From Dipetalonema caudispina (lineage: Eukaryota; Nematoda; Chromadorea; Rhabditida; Onchocercidae), in assembly GCA_013365325.1 (NCBI GenBank), contig JABVXV010000150.1, positions 62,001 to 126,000 on the forward strand: a stretch of 64,000 nt of DNA. The letters run 5' to 3'. The stretch's first letter is position 1, and each line of letters begins with the position of its first letter. Of this stretch, positions 37,090-49,611 are shown one piece after another. The notes beneath the pieces are model-generated. The model saw only the letters and a list, made by a program, of their open reading frames with translations, searched no databases and was not told the DNA's origin. The position numbers were made by a program, and so were the translations under genes.

Positions 37090-38866
37090 ATCCTTTGACG
37101 TGATTTACGTAGAAGATTGCAACGTAAACAAATATGCAAGCAAGCAAATAAAAGCATACACTAAACATTTAAAGCATATTATACTACGAGAATTTGTTAT
37201 TTTTATTGAAAGAATAAAATTTGCATATTGTCTGGATGTTATCATCACCGCTCCGCCCCCCCTTTACACTATCAAATGCTTTTATGCTGATTTATTTAGA
37301 CGTTTTTAGCGTTTTTACGTGACTGACTGTTCAAAATTTCCCGTCATTTTTAACTATACAACAGAATTAAATTTTTTTTATAAACTAAACATCCATACGT
37401 GTTACGTGCAGATAGAACTAACTTATCATATCAATGAATATATGATACGTGCAGGATATCTTCTGTTGATTTCTATTTGTTGGATAACTTAGCTAATTAC
37501 ATTATTACTATGCTTCTATCATTCCTTGAACAATTCATACTTTGAGAAATGTATTTACTTGAAGGTTATGCGATCTACGATATTCAACGATCGTCGCAAT
37601 ATCAAATATGAAAGAAGAAATTCATTATGCTCACGATATTTTATCAGAATTTGACGATTAAGCTTACAATAATAGCTTACAATTTAAGATGTTTAAGAGA
37701 TGCAAAATGAATAATAAAATGTATCGTACTGAAGGAAATAGCATAAATTACCTAATATCCGTATATATCATAAAAATCTGATCTGTTCTGATTTCTGCAA
37801 GCATATTAAACGTGTAACCATCTATGGTATCGAGTAGTACTAGGATAATTTAAAGTAATAATAATCATAATTATTGAAATTTCGTTGTTAATTTGTTTGT
37901 ATATTCCATTACTTTTGGCAAATAAATTAAATAAAGTAAAGATGATAGTTAGCAAATATAATATGTAATTTTTTACCATTCAATGATCGACAAAACGTTT
38001 AAATAATTTTTTTTTTTTTTAAATCATTTTTTGACGATAATTTATGATGCAATTGAAGTTTTAAGAAGTACATCTTTTGTACGTAAATGATCAATTGTTA
38101 GTTCGTCAACTTTTTCATTTTCGAATTTGTCCCACTGATTTTCAACGTGATCATCATCGTATACTGTTGAGAATTAATGAATTTAACAACATCGAAGAAT
38201 CTTTGAACTTTTAACAAGAATGAAAATTCTGCAGTGCTGCTTCCGACGATGTTGATGTTTGGTTGATGTTGTTGAAGAGTGTTAAGTATCCATCAGATAA
38301 AAGAGGATGTTACAACAGCTGTTTGAAAAGCACAGCAGGGAGGAGAAAAGTGACTAATCGAAACATCGACCGTTTGACCGATCGGCCAAATCTATCGCAT
38401 CATTCTACAACAAACAATATTTGTTGCTATTCAGAGGAAGTAAATGCAATTGCATCCATCGTTTCACAATATTCAACTGAATATGAGTTTATATTTCGAA
38501 ACCGATTGTTTACGTTTTCTCATTTCTGTTGAATTTAGTAGTATAAACATTGATGATGAATAATTGTAGTGTATTGCATCTCTTGCATTTTTATTTCGTT
38601 ACTTTAATTTGGTTGAATTTAGTTTTTCATTTCAAAATTACGAATCTTTTAGTTGCATTTGTCATTGTCATGGCATAGTTATTAACCTTAAATGAAAATC
38701 AAGAATACATATTTTTGAATACAAATGAGTTATTGTTCCTTTTTTTTTTTTTTGTTTTATTTCATTTTTATTTTAACTTCCACTTTTTCGTTTCCATTCA
38801 TTTGTATTCATTTCAGAGATAATCAATAAATTTTTATTTCGATAATTTTTAGTGTGAATTGATTGC
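37090..38866. other. Divergent intergenic region between rbm-7 and the protease gene
   Basis: This is the shared upstream region of rbm-7 (-) and the cathepsin gene (+). It contains a GC box near 37250 and, at about 38230-38530, an 89-codon open frame of mixed composition with no family or splice support. A TTTTTAG acceptor at 38844-38852 precedes the protease start. Confidence 0.5.
37248..37262 (-). promoter_or_regulatory. GC-box-like element upstream of rbm-7
   Basis: CCGCTCCGCCCCCCC on the plus strand, which reads GGGGGGGCGGAGCGG on the minus strand. It is about 160 bp upstream of the rbm-7 start codon and resembles an Sp1/KLF site. Function is inferred from motif and position. Confidence 0.35.
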
Positions 38867-40340
38867 ATGTTGGCCAATTGTTGGATAATTTTGTTAGGGC
38901 TTAATGCCCTCTTGGCATTTGAGAAGTCTGTGAATAATGATCCTGTTGCAGAAGAATATGAGGTAAGAAAAAGTTCGTTGTTAATTATAGCAAAAAGATG
39001 ATACCTTACCCGCGAATGTATTAAAATAAGTCTTATGAGCTTCTTTCATAAGCTTAATTAGGTTTGATCATTCTCGACATGTAAACTGTCTTTTCAACGT
39101 TGAATATTTGAACAGTTATTTTGTCGTGTGATGATTTGAAATTGAAAATGTGCAGATTAATTCAGAAAAACAACATCGACTAAATATTAAAAATGAAATT
39201 TTAGACAGTTAAATGTTGAATGTGTTTAGTTTCTTGGGGAAAAATTAGTATAGTCAGGCTGAAACATATCTGAGGCCGAGAAAATTTCATTTGTACTTAA
39301 AGAATTGACGAAATCAAAACTTTTGAAAATATATTTGTAAAAATGAGAAATAAAATTGCCCAATATTGATAATTATCGAATGGATTCTCAATAAGATATG
39401 GCCCATTTTACTTTGCAAAAGAAAAAATTGACTAATGGAAATTTTGCATTGTAATTTTTCGAGTTGTAATCTTTTATTTGTAGGATTTGTTATCATCAGC
39501 AATGGCAGAATATAACAAAATATCCAACGATGATTATTTGTGGATTCCAGTGGAAGTGTTGGATATTGGTACTATTCATAATACTGGAATGCATTTTTCG
39601 ATCAAAATTGCAATCGCTCTTTCGAATTGTACAAAAGTTGTAAGATTCTTTTTCCTTTTTCAATTTAGTTTTTCATATTGAACTTGAAAATTTTTAGTTC
39701 CATTTTCGCTGCAAGATGAAAATTTTCAGGCTCGTATCAACTCTGACATGAAACATTGCAAAGCGAAAAAAACGACCGGTTTGAAGGTAATATTTTCCAA
39801 CTTCAAAAAGAGTTTGAATTTTATGAAAATTATAAGACATAGCATGATTTAAAAACTTAATCTTATTTAATTATTTTCGTAATTTATTTCGATAAACACT
39901 AGTTTAACAAAATTTTGTGGATCAAATTATAAATTATAATTTTTTGAAGAGAGTTATGATAGTAGTACTACTTGTTTGTCTTTAAAGTTATTTTTAATAA
40001 TTTTCCAGGCTTGTACATTTGAAATATTTCAACCAAGTTGGAAAATAGCAGGGAAGATTAAGCTTTTAGCATGTTCCGACTATGTTTCACCTGTACAATC
40101 AATCGAAACGAGCAGGTTGCTTTCTGATATTTCATGTTTCGTTTTGAATTAATTAATGGAATTGATGATTGTTTCAGTCCGACATCAAGTGTAACGAATT
40201 TGAAGTCATTGGAATCAGCTATTGATTCGCGAAATTGGCTTGAATCGAAGACGGTGGTATTATGGAATAGTTTCTTAGATTTCGTCAAAAAGTGAGACGC
40301 TTTTTTCTTATTTCTTATTTGTTTCTTTTCCTTGCATTTA

Positions 40341-40382
<42 letters not shown>

Positions 40383-40789
40383 GAAATTATTCGATATGAT
40401 CGATATTAGCTCGAATTTTGTGATACCTCAATGTATTAGTATATCGGATTGTGTTTGGATCAATTATTACAATGATTCAAAAGTTAGCTAGAATTAGAGT
40501 TACAGCCGTAATATTTTTAATGTTTCAGATTCAAGCGAGAATATTCTTCGGTAGCGGAACAGTTGAATCGTTTTAGAATATATATGAAAAATATGCATTT
40601 CGTCCAGAAGTTGCAATATGAGGAGAAAGGAACAGCAGTTTATGGTGAAACACAATTCAGCGATATGACACCTAAGGAATTTCAAGAAGTCAGAATTGGA
40701 ATTTAGTTTTATCTGGATTTCAAAAATTTACACCCATTTGCAAAATTTTGAAGAAGCAACCAGAAATGGCATATCTTTTCTATACGTAT

Positions 40790-40825
<36 letters not shown>

Positions 40826-42322
40826 TATAATTATTTCATTTGATCGACAATGGAAAGCAAAACTGATATTCGGAATTAAAATTGGAAATTTACTGGTTGT
40901 GTTAAATCAGAAGTTTGATTGTTGTCTTGTTAATAAACAATGGAAATTTTCAGATAATGCTACCGAGTTTGTGGTGGGATAGAGTGAAATTTAACAATGT
41001 TGGATTTAATTTGAACGACTTCAACCTTTCAATGAATAATCTACCAATTATGTTTGATTGGCGTACAAAAGGAGTTGTTACGCCAGTAAAAAATCAAGGT
41101 ATACAAATTTATTGCTTGTTGAAATTTCCCGAAATATGGTGATTGATAGGAACGATTATTACATTTAAAATTTTTGGAGATAGATTTCATTTACTAATTT
41201 TCGATTACTTTGATACGGTTTAGTGGTTACATTTCAGGTTCCTGTGGTAGTTGTTGGGCTTTTTCGGTTACTGGTAATATTGAAAGTCTTTGGGCAATTA
41301 AAACAGGTGAGTTAATATCGCTTTCCGAACAAGAATTGATTGATTGCGATGTGGTTGATAATGGATGCAATGGAGGATTGCCAATCAATGCTTTCCGGTC
41401 AGTTTTTAATATTTTGATATGGGGGATGAGAAATATATGAAAAGCAGGTAAAAGCAAAAATTTATGGGCAAAGTTTAATAAGATTTTGAAGAAAATCTTT
41501 TGTTTGAACTTTAAAAATAAGGCATTTGATTGCTGTTATCAAGGTACCAGACTTATTGCTTACCATAGGTTTTCAGGGAAATAAAAAGAATAGGTGGTTT
41601 GGAACCGGAAAATCAATACCCATACAAAGCAAAAAACGGAACGTGCCATTTGGTTCGAAAAGAGATTGCCGTCACTATCGATGATGCTGTGGAAATTCCA
41701 CGTAATGAATCTTTGATGAAAGCGTGGATTGCTCAACGTGGACCTCTTTCTGTTGGTAAGTGTTATTAGATCTTATTGTAATTGTCTTGGAATGAAAATG
41801 ATTGTAAAAGAAAACATCAGAAAGTGACCGACAATAACGTGATGCAAGCAGTGTCGGAGATGGATCAGACGGAAAAGCTCGATAGTTGATCTTGAACTTT
41901 TTTTAGCAAATTTTTATAAGATCTTCTATAATGTATCTTTACATCATCATCAAGTAATCGTTATTATAAAACATACAACTGGAGCTGAAATTTCGTCACT
42001 TTGAAATTTAGAATTTAAATTCAAATTTCTGATTTCCAGTTGGTGGAATCATTTTTCAAAATGACTTTTTTAAGGAATTGATGCCGAATTATTGGCGTAT
42101 TATAAAAGTGGAATTCTTCATCCACCCCGATCACGTTGCCCACCGTCAAGGATTAATCATGGAGTATTGATCACTGGCTATGGTGTTGAAAATGGTCTAC
42201 CGTACTGGACGATCAAGAATAGTTGGGGTGAACAATGGGGTGAAGATGGCTACTTCCGCTTGATGCGCGGTAAAGATGTTTGTGGTGTTAGCGATTTGGT
42301 GTCATCTGCAATTATTTACTGA
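38867..42322 (+). CDS. Cathepsin F-like cysteine protease with N-terminal cystatin-like domain
   Basis: Ten exons in phase: 38867-38962, 39484-39639, 39730-39786, 40009-40115, 40178-40291, 40529-40688, 40954-41098, 41238-41397, 41577-41755 and 42075-42322, giving 473 aa. A signal peptide (residues 1-18, [14 protein letters not shown]) is followed by a cystatin-like region (about 33-140, ending [16 protein letters not shown]). An I29 propeptide (about 180-240, with RFRIYMKNM and [14 protein letters not shown]) precedes the papain domain (from about 262). All four catalytic residues are present: Gln in [14 protein letters not shown], Cys in the same motif, His in [11 protein letters not shown] and Asn in [12 protein letters not shown] cystatin-like extension plus the shortened inhibitor helix points to cathepsin F. 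It should act in lysosomes or be secreted. Filarial cathepsin-type proteases are linked to moulting and embryogenesis, but orthology was not tested. The start follows a TTTTTAG acceptor. Confidence 0.94.
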
Positions 42323-42965
42323 TCCTTTTACAATAGTTTATTGAAACGAATGAAAGTTGCAACTTCTATGCATTACAGTTTTGTAACGATCAATTTGAAA
42401 TTTCATAAAAATGAGATGAAACGGTAGATCCATAACGATTATCTGCTTATTTTATTCATGAACTTACGTTCATCAGCCATTTTAGTATTGCATTATTTCG
42501 CATGACGTGTCAAAATGCATGTGCATACGCTTATGTCAGACGATGAGTTAGGTAGCTGGTAATTAAATAAGGCATTTGACACAAAAAAAAAAAAATAGAT
42601 AATGGCAAGTCCTGCATGCTGCGCAAACACTCCAACAATTATGCTTTCCATTGCTTCACATCATGAACTCAAAAAATGTACTGAATGCTTTCCGTATACA
42701 GTTAAAATCATAATTCATTGTCAACAAATTTTTTAAAAACGTTTACAAAATGTACATTTCATCCTTCTTTTCACCAACTTGATGGAAGCACTAAAGATGA
42801 AGAAATGTATAGATGGTTCGATTAATCTGCGTTTTCTTATCTTTATAACAAACAGTTGTTGATAATGCTCAGCTCGTACCATCTACTCAAGTGGAGGAAT
42901 TATGAGTGGGAAGGATGGAAACTCATAGAGTGGAAAACAATATAAAAACAAACAAATTCGTTATA
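42323..42965. other. Convergent 3' intergenic region
   Basis: This 643-bp space separates the 3' ends of the protease gene (+) and mcm-10 (-). It has a short A run near 42583 and no gene. Confidence 0.6.
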
Positions 42966-45900
42966 TTAGCGGTTAATGTATTTCCGTTCTTCGCCACGTA
43001 AAACCAAATTTTCCTGTGCCAACTTTACCTTTTTTTCATCTTTCATCGCTACCCGTTGAAAATCATTGTATCCACATTGCTAGAAACAATTTTCTATACA
43101 ACGACTGATGAGGAATTTATGTTAAAAGAAGGTGGGGAGTAAAAATTTGTCTTCCTTGTTTTGTAAGAATAGGAGTGCTGACGGAAGTTCTTTAGTTGGA
43201 AAAGTATGTGCTTAAAATATGATCATGCTTAATAGGTATTCTTACAGATCACGCCTAATAAATTTGACCATTTATCTGTACCAAATAATTGCCAAGCCCT
43301 CTCGAACCAAAAAAATTAACCGTGCAAGGAGCTGTAGGTAGTCGTTCGTACGAAACTGTACGTCTATGACATTGTTTACAGCGGAAGAATCGTTTGTTAG
43401 CCTTGTATTGTTTTACAGTATGATGTAATTGTTTGCATAGATCACTCTGCTTATGTGACGTATAATTGCACTGCAAAACATGCTTATTAGCAAATCCCTC
43501 CATTGTTTCGTTACTTTCCTTCCAAAAATTGTGGTTGTTTTTATGGTCACCCGTAAACAAATCCTGTCATAAACGAATATTACAGTTTTCCTTCAAACAT
43601 CTCAGTGTGACTAAGATAAACTGCGGCATGGACTTTTTTTTTTCTCTGTGACTTCAAATCTTATGAGAATATCTGAAAGCTAAGAAGTGATTTACCTGTA
43701 TGCATGAAACTACATTGCAATTTTTAATTTCCATGGTGTTGGTTAAATAATTTTCCAATCTCTCTTTCTGTTCCATGTCATGGAAATAACGTCCTTCACG
43801 AATAGCATCTTCCTAGAAAGATTTCAAGCACTTTAGATGACAGTAATTATCTCTAAGAGAAATAGAAGATTTTGAGAAGTATTTTTAATTAAAAGCAAAC
43901 AATTATACCATTTACCATTATATTTCGCATGAATTCGAACGGCTGTAAAATAAAACCTTCCGACTTATTTAACTGCAACATATTGAAGTTTGAAATGGTT
44001 CTCACTAATACAAAATATAACAATCTTTTACAAATCATAACTGACAGTGCTATAGTGTTAACATAAAAGTTGAAACCCTAGAAGAAATCAGTTCGTTTGG
44101 CATAATCGCAACATGATTGCAACAATCAGTGAGCTTACCTGACGCAGCTCGCCCTCGTGATTGCTTCTTTTCTGTAACAATGTTGAAATTTCATCGGCGG
44201 TATAAAGGGTCTTCGAGAATTTTCCGACTTCTTCCGAATTGCCATTAGTATTCTCATTAACTTCGGATTTCCTCATTTTCAACTGTCTTTTATGCTCTGG
44301 AGAAACTGAAGAAGTTTCTATGAAGTTCAGTGATTTGAAGCGTGTATCAGCTTTTATAAATTCATCACAAAGTTTTCTTTGGTACTGTAACTCAATGAAA
44401 TCCCAAGATTGAGTTGACTTACATAATAGTTTTTAATTGAACTAAATTCGGGAAAACAGGCGAAAATAAATACTGGTAGAGTATATATCGATATCTTACA
44501 AGAAATGATCCCTGAGAGAAATGAACAATCGCACTCAAATTGCGTGTAGCGAGGTATTATATATATCATATTTCAGCAACGATAATAAATAACTTCGGCC
44601 AAATTATCGAAAAATGCTTCCAACCGTTTCCGTACAGAGTCTTTGTGCTATAGTGAAATGCATGATGGAATGGATGATTAAAAAAAGACTTACAGAACAA
44701 ACGTCTCTTTTTAGGTCTGCTGTTGATTGAGTTTGGATCAGCCTTTTCTAGACCATTCATTTTCATTATTGTTGCGATAGCTTTTTGCTACAAACAATTA
44801 CAGTAAGTACATTTCGAACTTAACCAATAAATAGATTGGAAGTAAAAGTCCAATAGCTGATAGCATGGGCCTCATTCAAACTCAATTACCATCACTTCGG
44901 GAACGCAATTGCACCACTGTTGAAAGAAGCACTGCGCTAAATACATTAGCGATATCGGCATAACTATTGCTGAAAATTCACGAACCTTAGCATTTTCTGA
45001 AGCACTTGGTTTGTTGACGATTTTTCTAGGGCTAGTCAATAAGACAGATCCGGAGTTCAAGCCTTTACCAAGAACCGGCGAATGTGCGGAACTTTTGTTT
45101 TCATCCTGAATAATGAAGTATAATATATCGTTCTAGGCATCACTTGACCAATTTCCAAATTACCAAAACTTTGGAGCTAATCTTTTAGTAAAGCATTGTC
45201 ACCTTTTATCATACGTCTCATTGTTACTACTAAATAATGTTTTTTCCGGAACGAAAGATTAAACCTACTACCAACACAAGAGAAAGAATTGAATCAAAAT
45301 GCCACATTCTTACTTTTCTGATTTGGCAATAATAAACAGTGGGAACAGTCTGCGCTTTCTAGTTGTTCTGGAATGTCCTTAGACAGAGTTATCTAGCGCA
45401 GAACTGCAATCTGGACCAATTAATAAATTTTTATATACTATAAGTTTTGCAAGACAACCTCCCAAAAATTAAATTATTGTTTAATATTTCCAATACAGGT
45501 ACAGCTAACTCAGTAATTATCAAAGCCTGAAAAGTTTACGAATCAGAAACCTGTTTTTGCAGAAACTCTTTCAGTGATTCATTGCTCTTTTCCCGCGGCA
45601 ATATTTTTCCGTGCGGTTGCGATGCGCTCCTCATACCACAAATTTCAACCTATGAAGGAAGTAACTACGGAAACCCTTTGTAGGAAGCAGACAAATAAGA
45701 TTCCATACGAAATCTAAGCTCATCTTAATGGTATAATGACTCTAGTTCCGTATTGTTTTTGGAATAGTCATGTTCAACGAGTTCGACATGCTATCATTCC
45801 CAATATTTCAAGTATGTAATGATTAAGCAATTCGAATGAGTTAACAATGAAAGAAGTAATTAATTGTATCCAGCAAAAAATATTTCATATTCCGAAACAA

Positions 45901-48900
45901 TATGAGCAGTTAAAAAAACTTACTTCCTTCGCAATTAAAGCATCCAGCGTTATCTTTTCACATTCCTTCAAACTTTTCGACCGCATCAAACAATTTGCAG
46001 CTTGCTGTTGCTTGAAATTTTTTCTACTCTCATTGATCGACAAGACATTTGTTGGAACTCTGCTGGCAGCTCTAAAAAAAAGGCGCTGCATGGCATAGCT
46101 GTTACTCCTATTTATGTGCACGGAAATCACAATCTTATGTTTCACTGTAAAAGTTAAGAATTTGAAATTACTACTTATTTTCAGGTTAATAGTTAGATAT
46201 ACTACAAGCTAACCTTTTCGAAATTGTAATTACACCGCCTGAAAATGAGTTTGATTCCTGCAACGGCATCTTTCGATTGGGAATTGCTAGTACAGATGCA
46301 AACGAGCCACGATTTGCCGTGAATTTCTGAGCTGCTCGTTGAACGTGATAAATGCAGCGTTCGCATTGCGATAAGTTTACCACATTTTGACACAATCCAC
46401 CATCTTTCTTGACTGCCTATTCGAAAAGTTTAATGGTATAGAATTTTATTATGGAACTCTTAATTGCCACTTGATCAATAGAGTACCTTCCGTTATCAAA
46501 TTTTGATCTAATAAAATGGCTGTACAGAAAAATTATAAATTTTCACTCACTTAACATAATTTCTGTTCATTTTACTGCACTGATACCAGTATAGAAAGTC
46601 ATTAACGCGTTTCTTAGCGGTCTAATCTTTGCTTCCTAATTAAAAAGAAAAACAATTTCTGATATGTTTCAAACAAACCTTGCAATGACCGAAATCGGGG
46701 CAAAATCCCATTTCCAAAAGTTGTGCACATTTCGTTAATTTCACTGTTACTGGAAAAGGCAAAAACTGAACGATAGGAAAAAAGAAAATAAAAAATAAAA
46801 AATTGAACATCATGCGGGAAGTTTAACAGTGGAGATATCAGCTTCATTCAGAAATCTCATGTATGCTATATGCCCTAAATAAAAGATGTGTGTACATTAG
46901 GTGTGTGAAAATCCTAATGATCGCCTAAACTCACAAAAAAAGATTGAAAAGAAAAAACTGTTATTTCACTTTGTTTATCGTCGCCATCGGCAAAAGGTGG
47001 TGTTACAAGCGCAATAACACTACCAAGCTGCAGTTTCCAAAATTTTTTGATACAATCACCGAACACGAGAATCTTGACATTTGTATTTACAGAATTCTGG
47101 AAACAAAATTTTGTTTTCATATTTGGGGACTTCATTTTGTGCAGTTAATGCATCGCAATCTGTTATTTTTAAAGGAAAAATGGATGTTAGGCAGTATAAA
47201 AACTGACTCTACAATTTAGCTTTAAAAATAATGTACCGTTAGGTCGGAAGTGCTCCAAATCATATACTCGTGTCCATTTGCGCTTCTACGACAACCCGTT
47301 TTTTCTATGATAATAGCCAAAGAAATCCATTTACTATCTAATTTCTATAAATCAAGCATGTCATTAAGCTTTCTTAACAAGTTTCGTTTGATTTACACGA
47401 ACTATAATCTTCATCACTGATAATCACATTGCCACATATGACCAGCCATATTAAAAAAGCTATCTGAAATAAAGTTCTTACAGAAATGGATTTCAGTTGG
47501 CTCAAGCGGATTTTCTTCAAACCATCACAATATGATTCAAAAGCTGCTGATGAAAGTGTTGGGTTTCTGCAACAGATGACATACGTCATGATTTATACTG
47601 CTGAGAATCGACTAGGATTAATTTTTGATGAAACCATGATTATTTGGTAGACAGAAAAGATTTCCGTCAAGCCGTCACAATACAAAACGTGAAAAAATTC
47701 ACCTATCGTATCCTTTCCAAAATTCAACTTGGAAGACATAAAAATACAGAAAAGCAAGATGGTAAATTAAAAGCAAAAAACCACTCTTTCAAAATGAACT
47801 TAATACCTGATACGAATACCAAAAAATGGATCATAAACTTTCAGTGCATCTTTTGATGATGACTCAACAACTCTTGTAATTTGCTGCGCCTTTTCTTGAA
47901 GTGCATGACGATTTTCTTGAACATTGAGTACCTGTCTCTTCGTAGATTCCATCTGAAATAATTACAAGTCGTTACAAACCGTTCTTTTCGGATAAAAAAG
48001 AATAAAGAATTTGGTTTTAAGACAATTGGGAAAAATGGTGGTTTGTAGTAACTTAGTGATTTAGTGACTAAGAAAATATAGTAATTTTTTTTTTGTGAAA
48101 ACTAGAAGTATCAAACAAGTAAACAAGACAGTAAAGAAGTAAAAATTTGAAGGACGAAAACACTGCACTACAATATAGAAAGTGACCCGATATAGAGAAT
48201 CCGAATAATTTCCTTTCGCCTTCTTCAACTGTTTTTTGATGCTTCGACCAGCATCGCTGAGATGAATTCTAAAACATTGAAATGGTGAAATGAGCAAGCT
48301 AAATGAAAACAAGGAAAATGTTATTTATTTTGTGGTAACTTTAAAACTAAAATAAAGAATCCGGTTGACTCACACATTATCGTTTCCATTGCATTCATCT
48401 TCGCTCGAGCTTGTACCATCAGAATGCAACAAACTGTTTCCATTACCACTTTTCTTCTTCCGTCCAATACTACCACTATTCTCTTTCGAACATCCAAAAT
48501 CTATTGGGATGAGAGATCGAGTTGCTGGAATTTTATTACTGGAAAAAGTATTTTTCAACTACAATTTGATTAATATACGGCTTGCGATACTAACTTTGAT
48601 ACATATTTAAATTCTTTTTTGTACCCACAAACAAGAATAAATTGAAAGAGAACAGATCAGAACAGTGAAGTGTAATGCACATAAGTTAGTAAGTATACAA
48701 TCCGATATAAAACAATAAGTCTATAATTCGATATAAGGCAATACATAACTCTTCATTAATTCCGATCACTTCTTTATATTTCATACTTACGTTTTTTATT
48801 CGCGTTATTTGCACTCGACATAGTTAAACTAGCCTTCTCTTTTTGTTCATCATCTGTTTTCTTCATTTCTCTGTCACTTTCATCATTGATGATTGCTAAT

Positions 48901-49274
48901 CTTTGTGCTTAAATTACGACAAAGCTATAGTATTAGCTAAGACATATTCTATTAAGAAATCAATGTGAAGAAATAAGTTCATAGAAAAAATTTCAAACAT
49001 TCACTCTTCAAGCTTATTCTCATGAATTAATCCAATAATTTGGCCGATCAATTCATGAGAATAAATGTGAAAAGTGAAGTGTAATTAGTAGAAAAGTACA
49101 AGACAAAAAACGGAATACATCCATGGGGTAAAGGTCAATGTTATTCTTCATGAGAATAACAGGTAATAATAAATGAGCATTTTCATTAGAACAGATAGAC
49201 TTATGAAATGAATAACCTTTGAACTGTTCGTCATCTTCGAACAAATTTAACAATTCACCAAGTGTCCCATTCAT
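42966..49274 (-). CDS. mcm-10: MCM10 DNA replication factor
   Basis: Twenty exons in phase give about 761 aa: 49274-49217, 48907-48791, 48524-48374, 48268-48187, 47952-47807, 47566-47482, 47463-47399, 47285-47237, 47096-46935, 46765-46679, 46416-46214, 46071-45924, 45649-45551, 45105-44986, 44787-44694, 44350-44139, 43942-43916, 43812-43696, 43470-43321, 43079-42966. Landmarks: DPFFGIRI and KKIRLSQLKSI before the OB fold (about 205-335: GHEYMIWSTSDLT, VKILVFGDCIKKFW, LQLGSVIALV). The first zinc finger (about 333-362) has GHCK, GGLCQ and CERCIYHVQ. A central linker carries KADPNSINSRPKKRR. The C-terminal zinc domain (about 670-730) has CIQCNYTS, RFFRCKQC and PCTQCGYNDF, followed by LVLRGEERKYI. 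MCM10 binds CMG helicase, ssDNA and polymerase alpha and activates origins in the nucleus. The acidic N-terminus LLNLFEDDEQ is typical. One donor (exon 47463-47399) is a weak GTGTAA. Confidence 0.93.
49001..49077. repeat. Hairpin in mcm-10 intron 1 (28-bp stem)
   Basis: Arms 49001-49028 and 49050-49077 pair with about 24 of 28 positions matched, including an unbroken core around TTATTCTCATGAATT, with a 21-nt loop. At 77 nt overall it has pre-miRNA-like size. A third copy of the arm lies at 49460-49487. Confidence 0.75.
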
Positions 49275-49459
49275 TGTCGCCGTTTTCTTCGACTACTTCT
49301 GTCACAACGATTCTACAGAACTGCTAAATTCTTACTATAATATCTTTTAGGAAATATCATATGAATAATCATCAGTTATTTTATACGATATGAGCATATT
49401 TAGATCAATTGTCCTAAAACATATAACAAAATCATCTGTAGCTAGCCATTTAGCTAATC

Positions 49460-49487
49460 AATTGATGAGAATAAGCGTGAAGAGTGA
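49460..49487. repeat. Third copy of the hairpin arm
   Basis: This 28-bp stretch matches the reverse complement of 49001-49028 at 26 of 28 positions. The outer pair 49001-49028 / 49460-49487 therefore behaves like terminal inverted repeats of a 487-bp unit that contains the first exon of mcm-10. Confidence 0.7.
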
Positions 49488-49602
49488 AACTATGAGATAA
49501 TATTATAGATAGAAAGGATATATAATTAACAGATTAAATGGTCACTCACTGTCCAACACCTATCTTTTAACCGATACCAATAGCAATTCAAATTCTCTTC
49601 TC

Positions 49603-49611
49603 ACGCGCCAA
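49603..49611 (-). promoter_or_regulatory. E2F-like site upstream of mcm-10
   Basis: ACGCGCCAA on the plus strand reads TTGGCGCGT on the minus strand, a good match to the E2F/DP consensus, about 330 bp upstream of the mcm-10 start. Replication genes are classic E2F targets. A CCAAT motif overlaps it (CGCCAACCAATT). Function is inferred. Confidence 0.4.

Noticed and set aside
38263..38532. 89-codon plus-strand frame upstream of the protease
   Set aside because: No signal, domain or splice support; more likely untranslated or intergenic sequence.
43471..43563. Upstream extension of the mcm-10 zinc-finger exon
   Set aside because: It is open, but joining at the TTTTGCAG acceptor (exon from 43470) gives the expected CIQC knuckle, which the extension would split.
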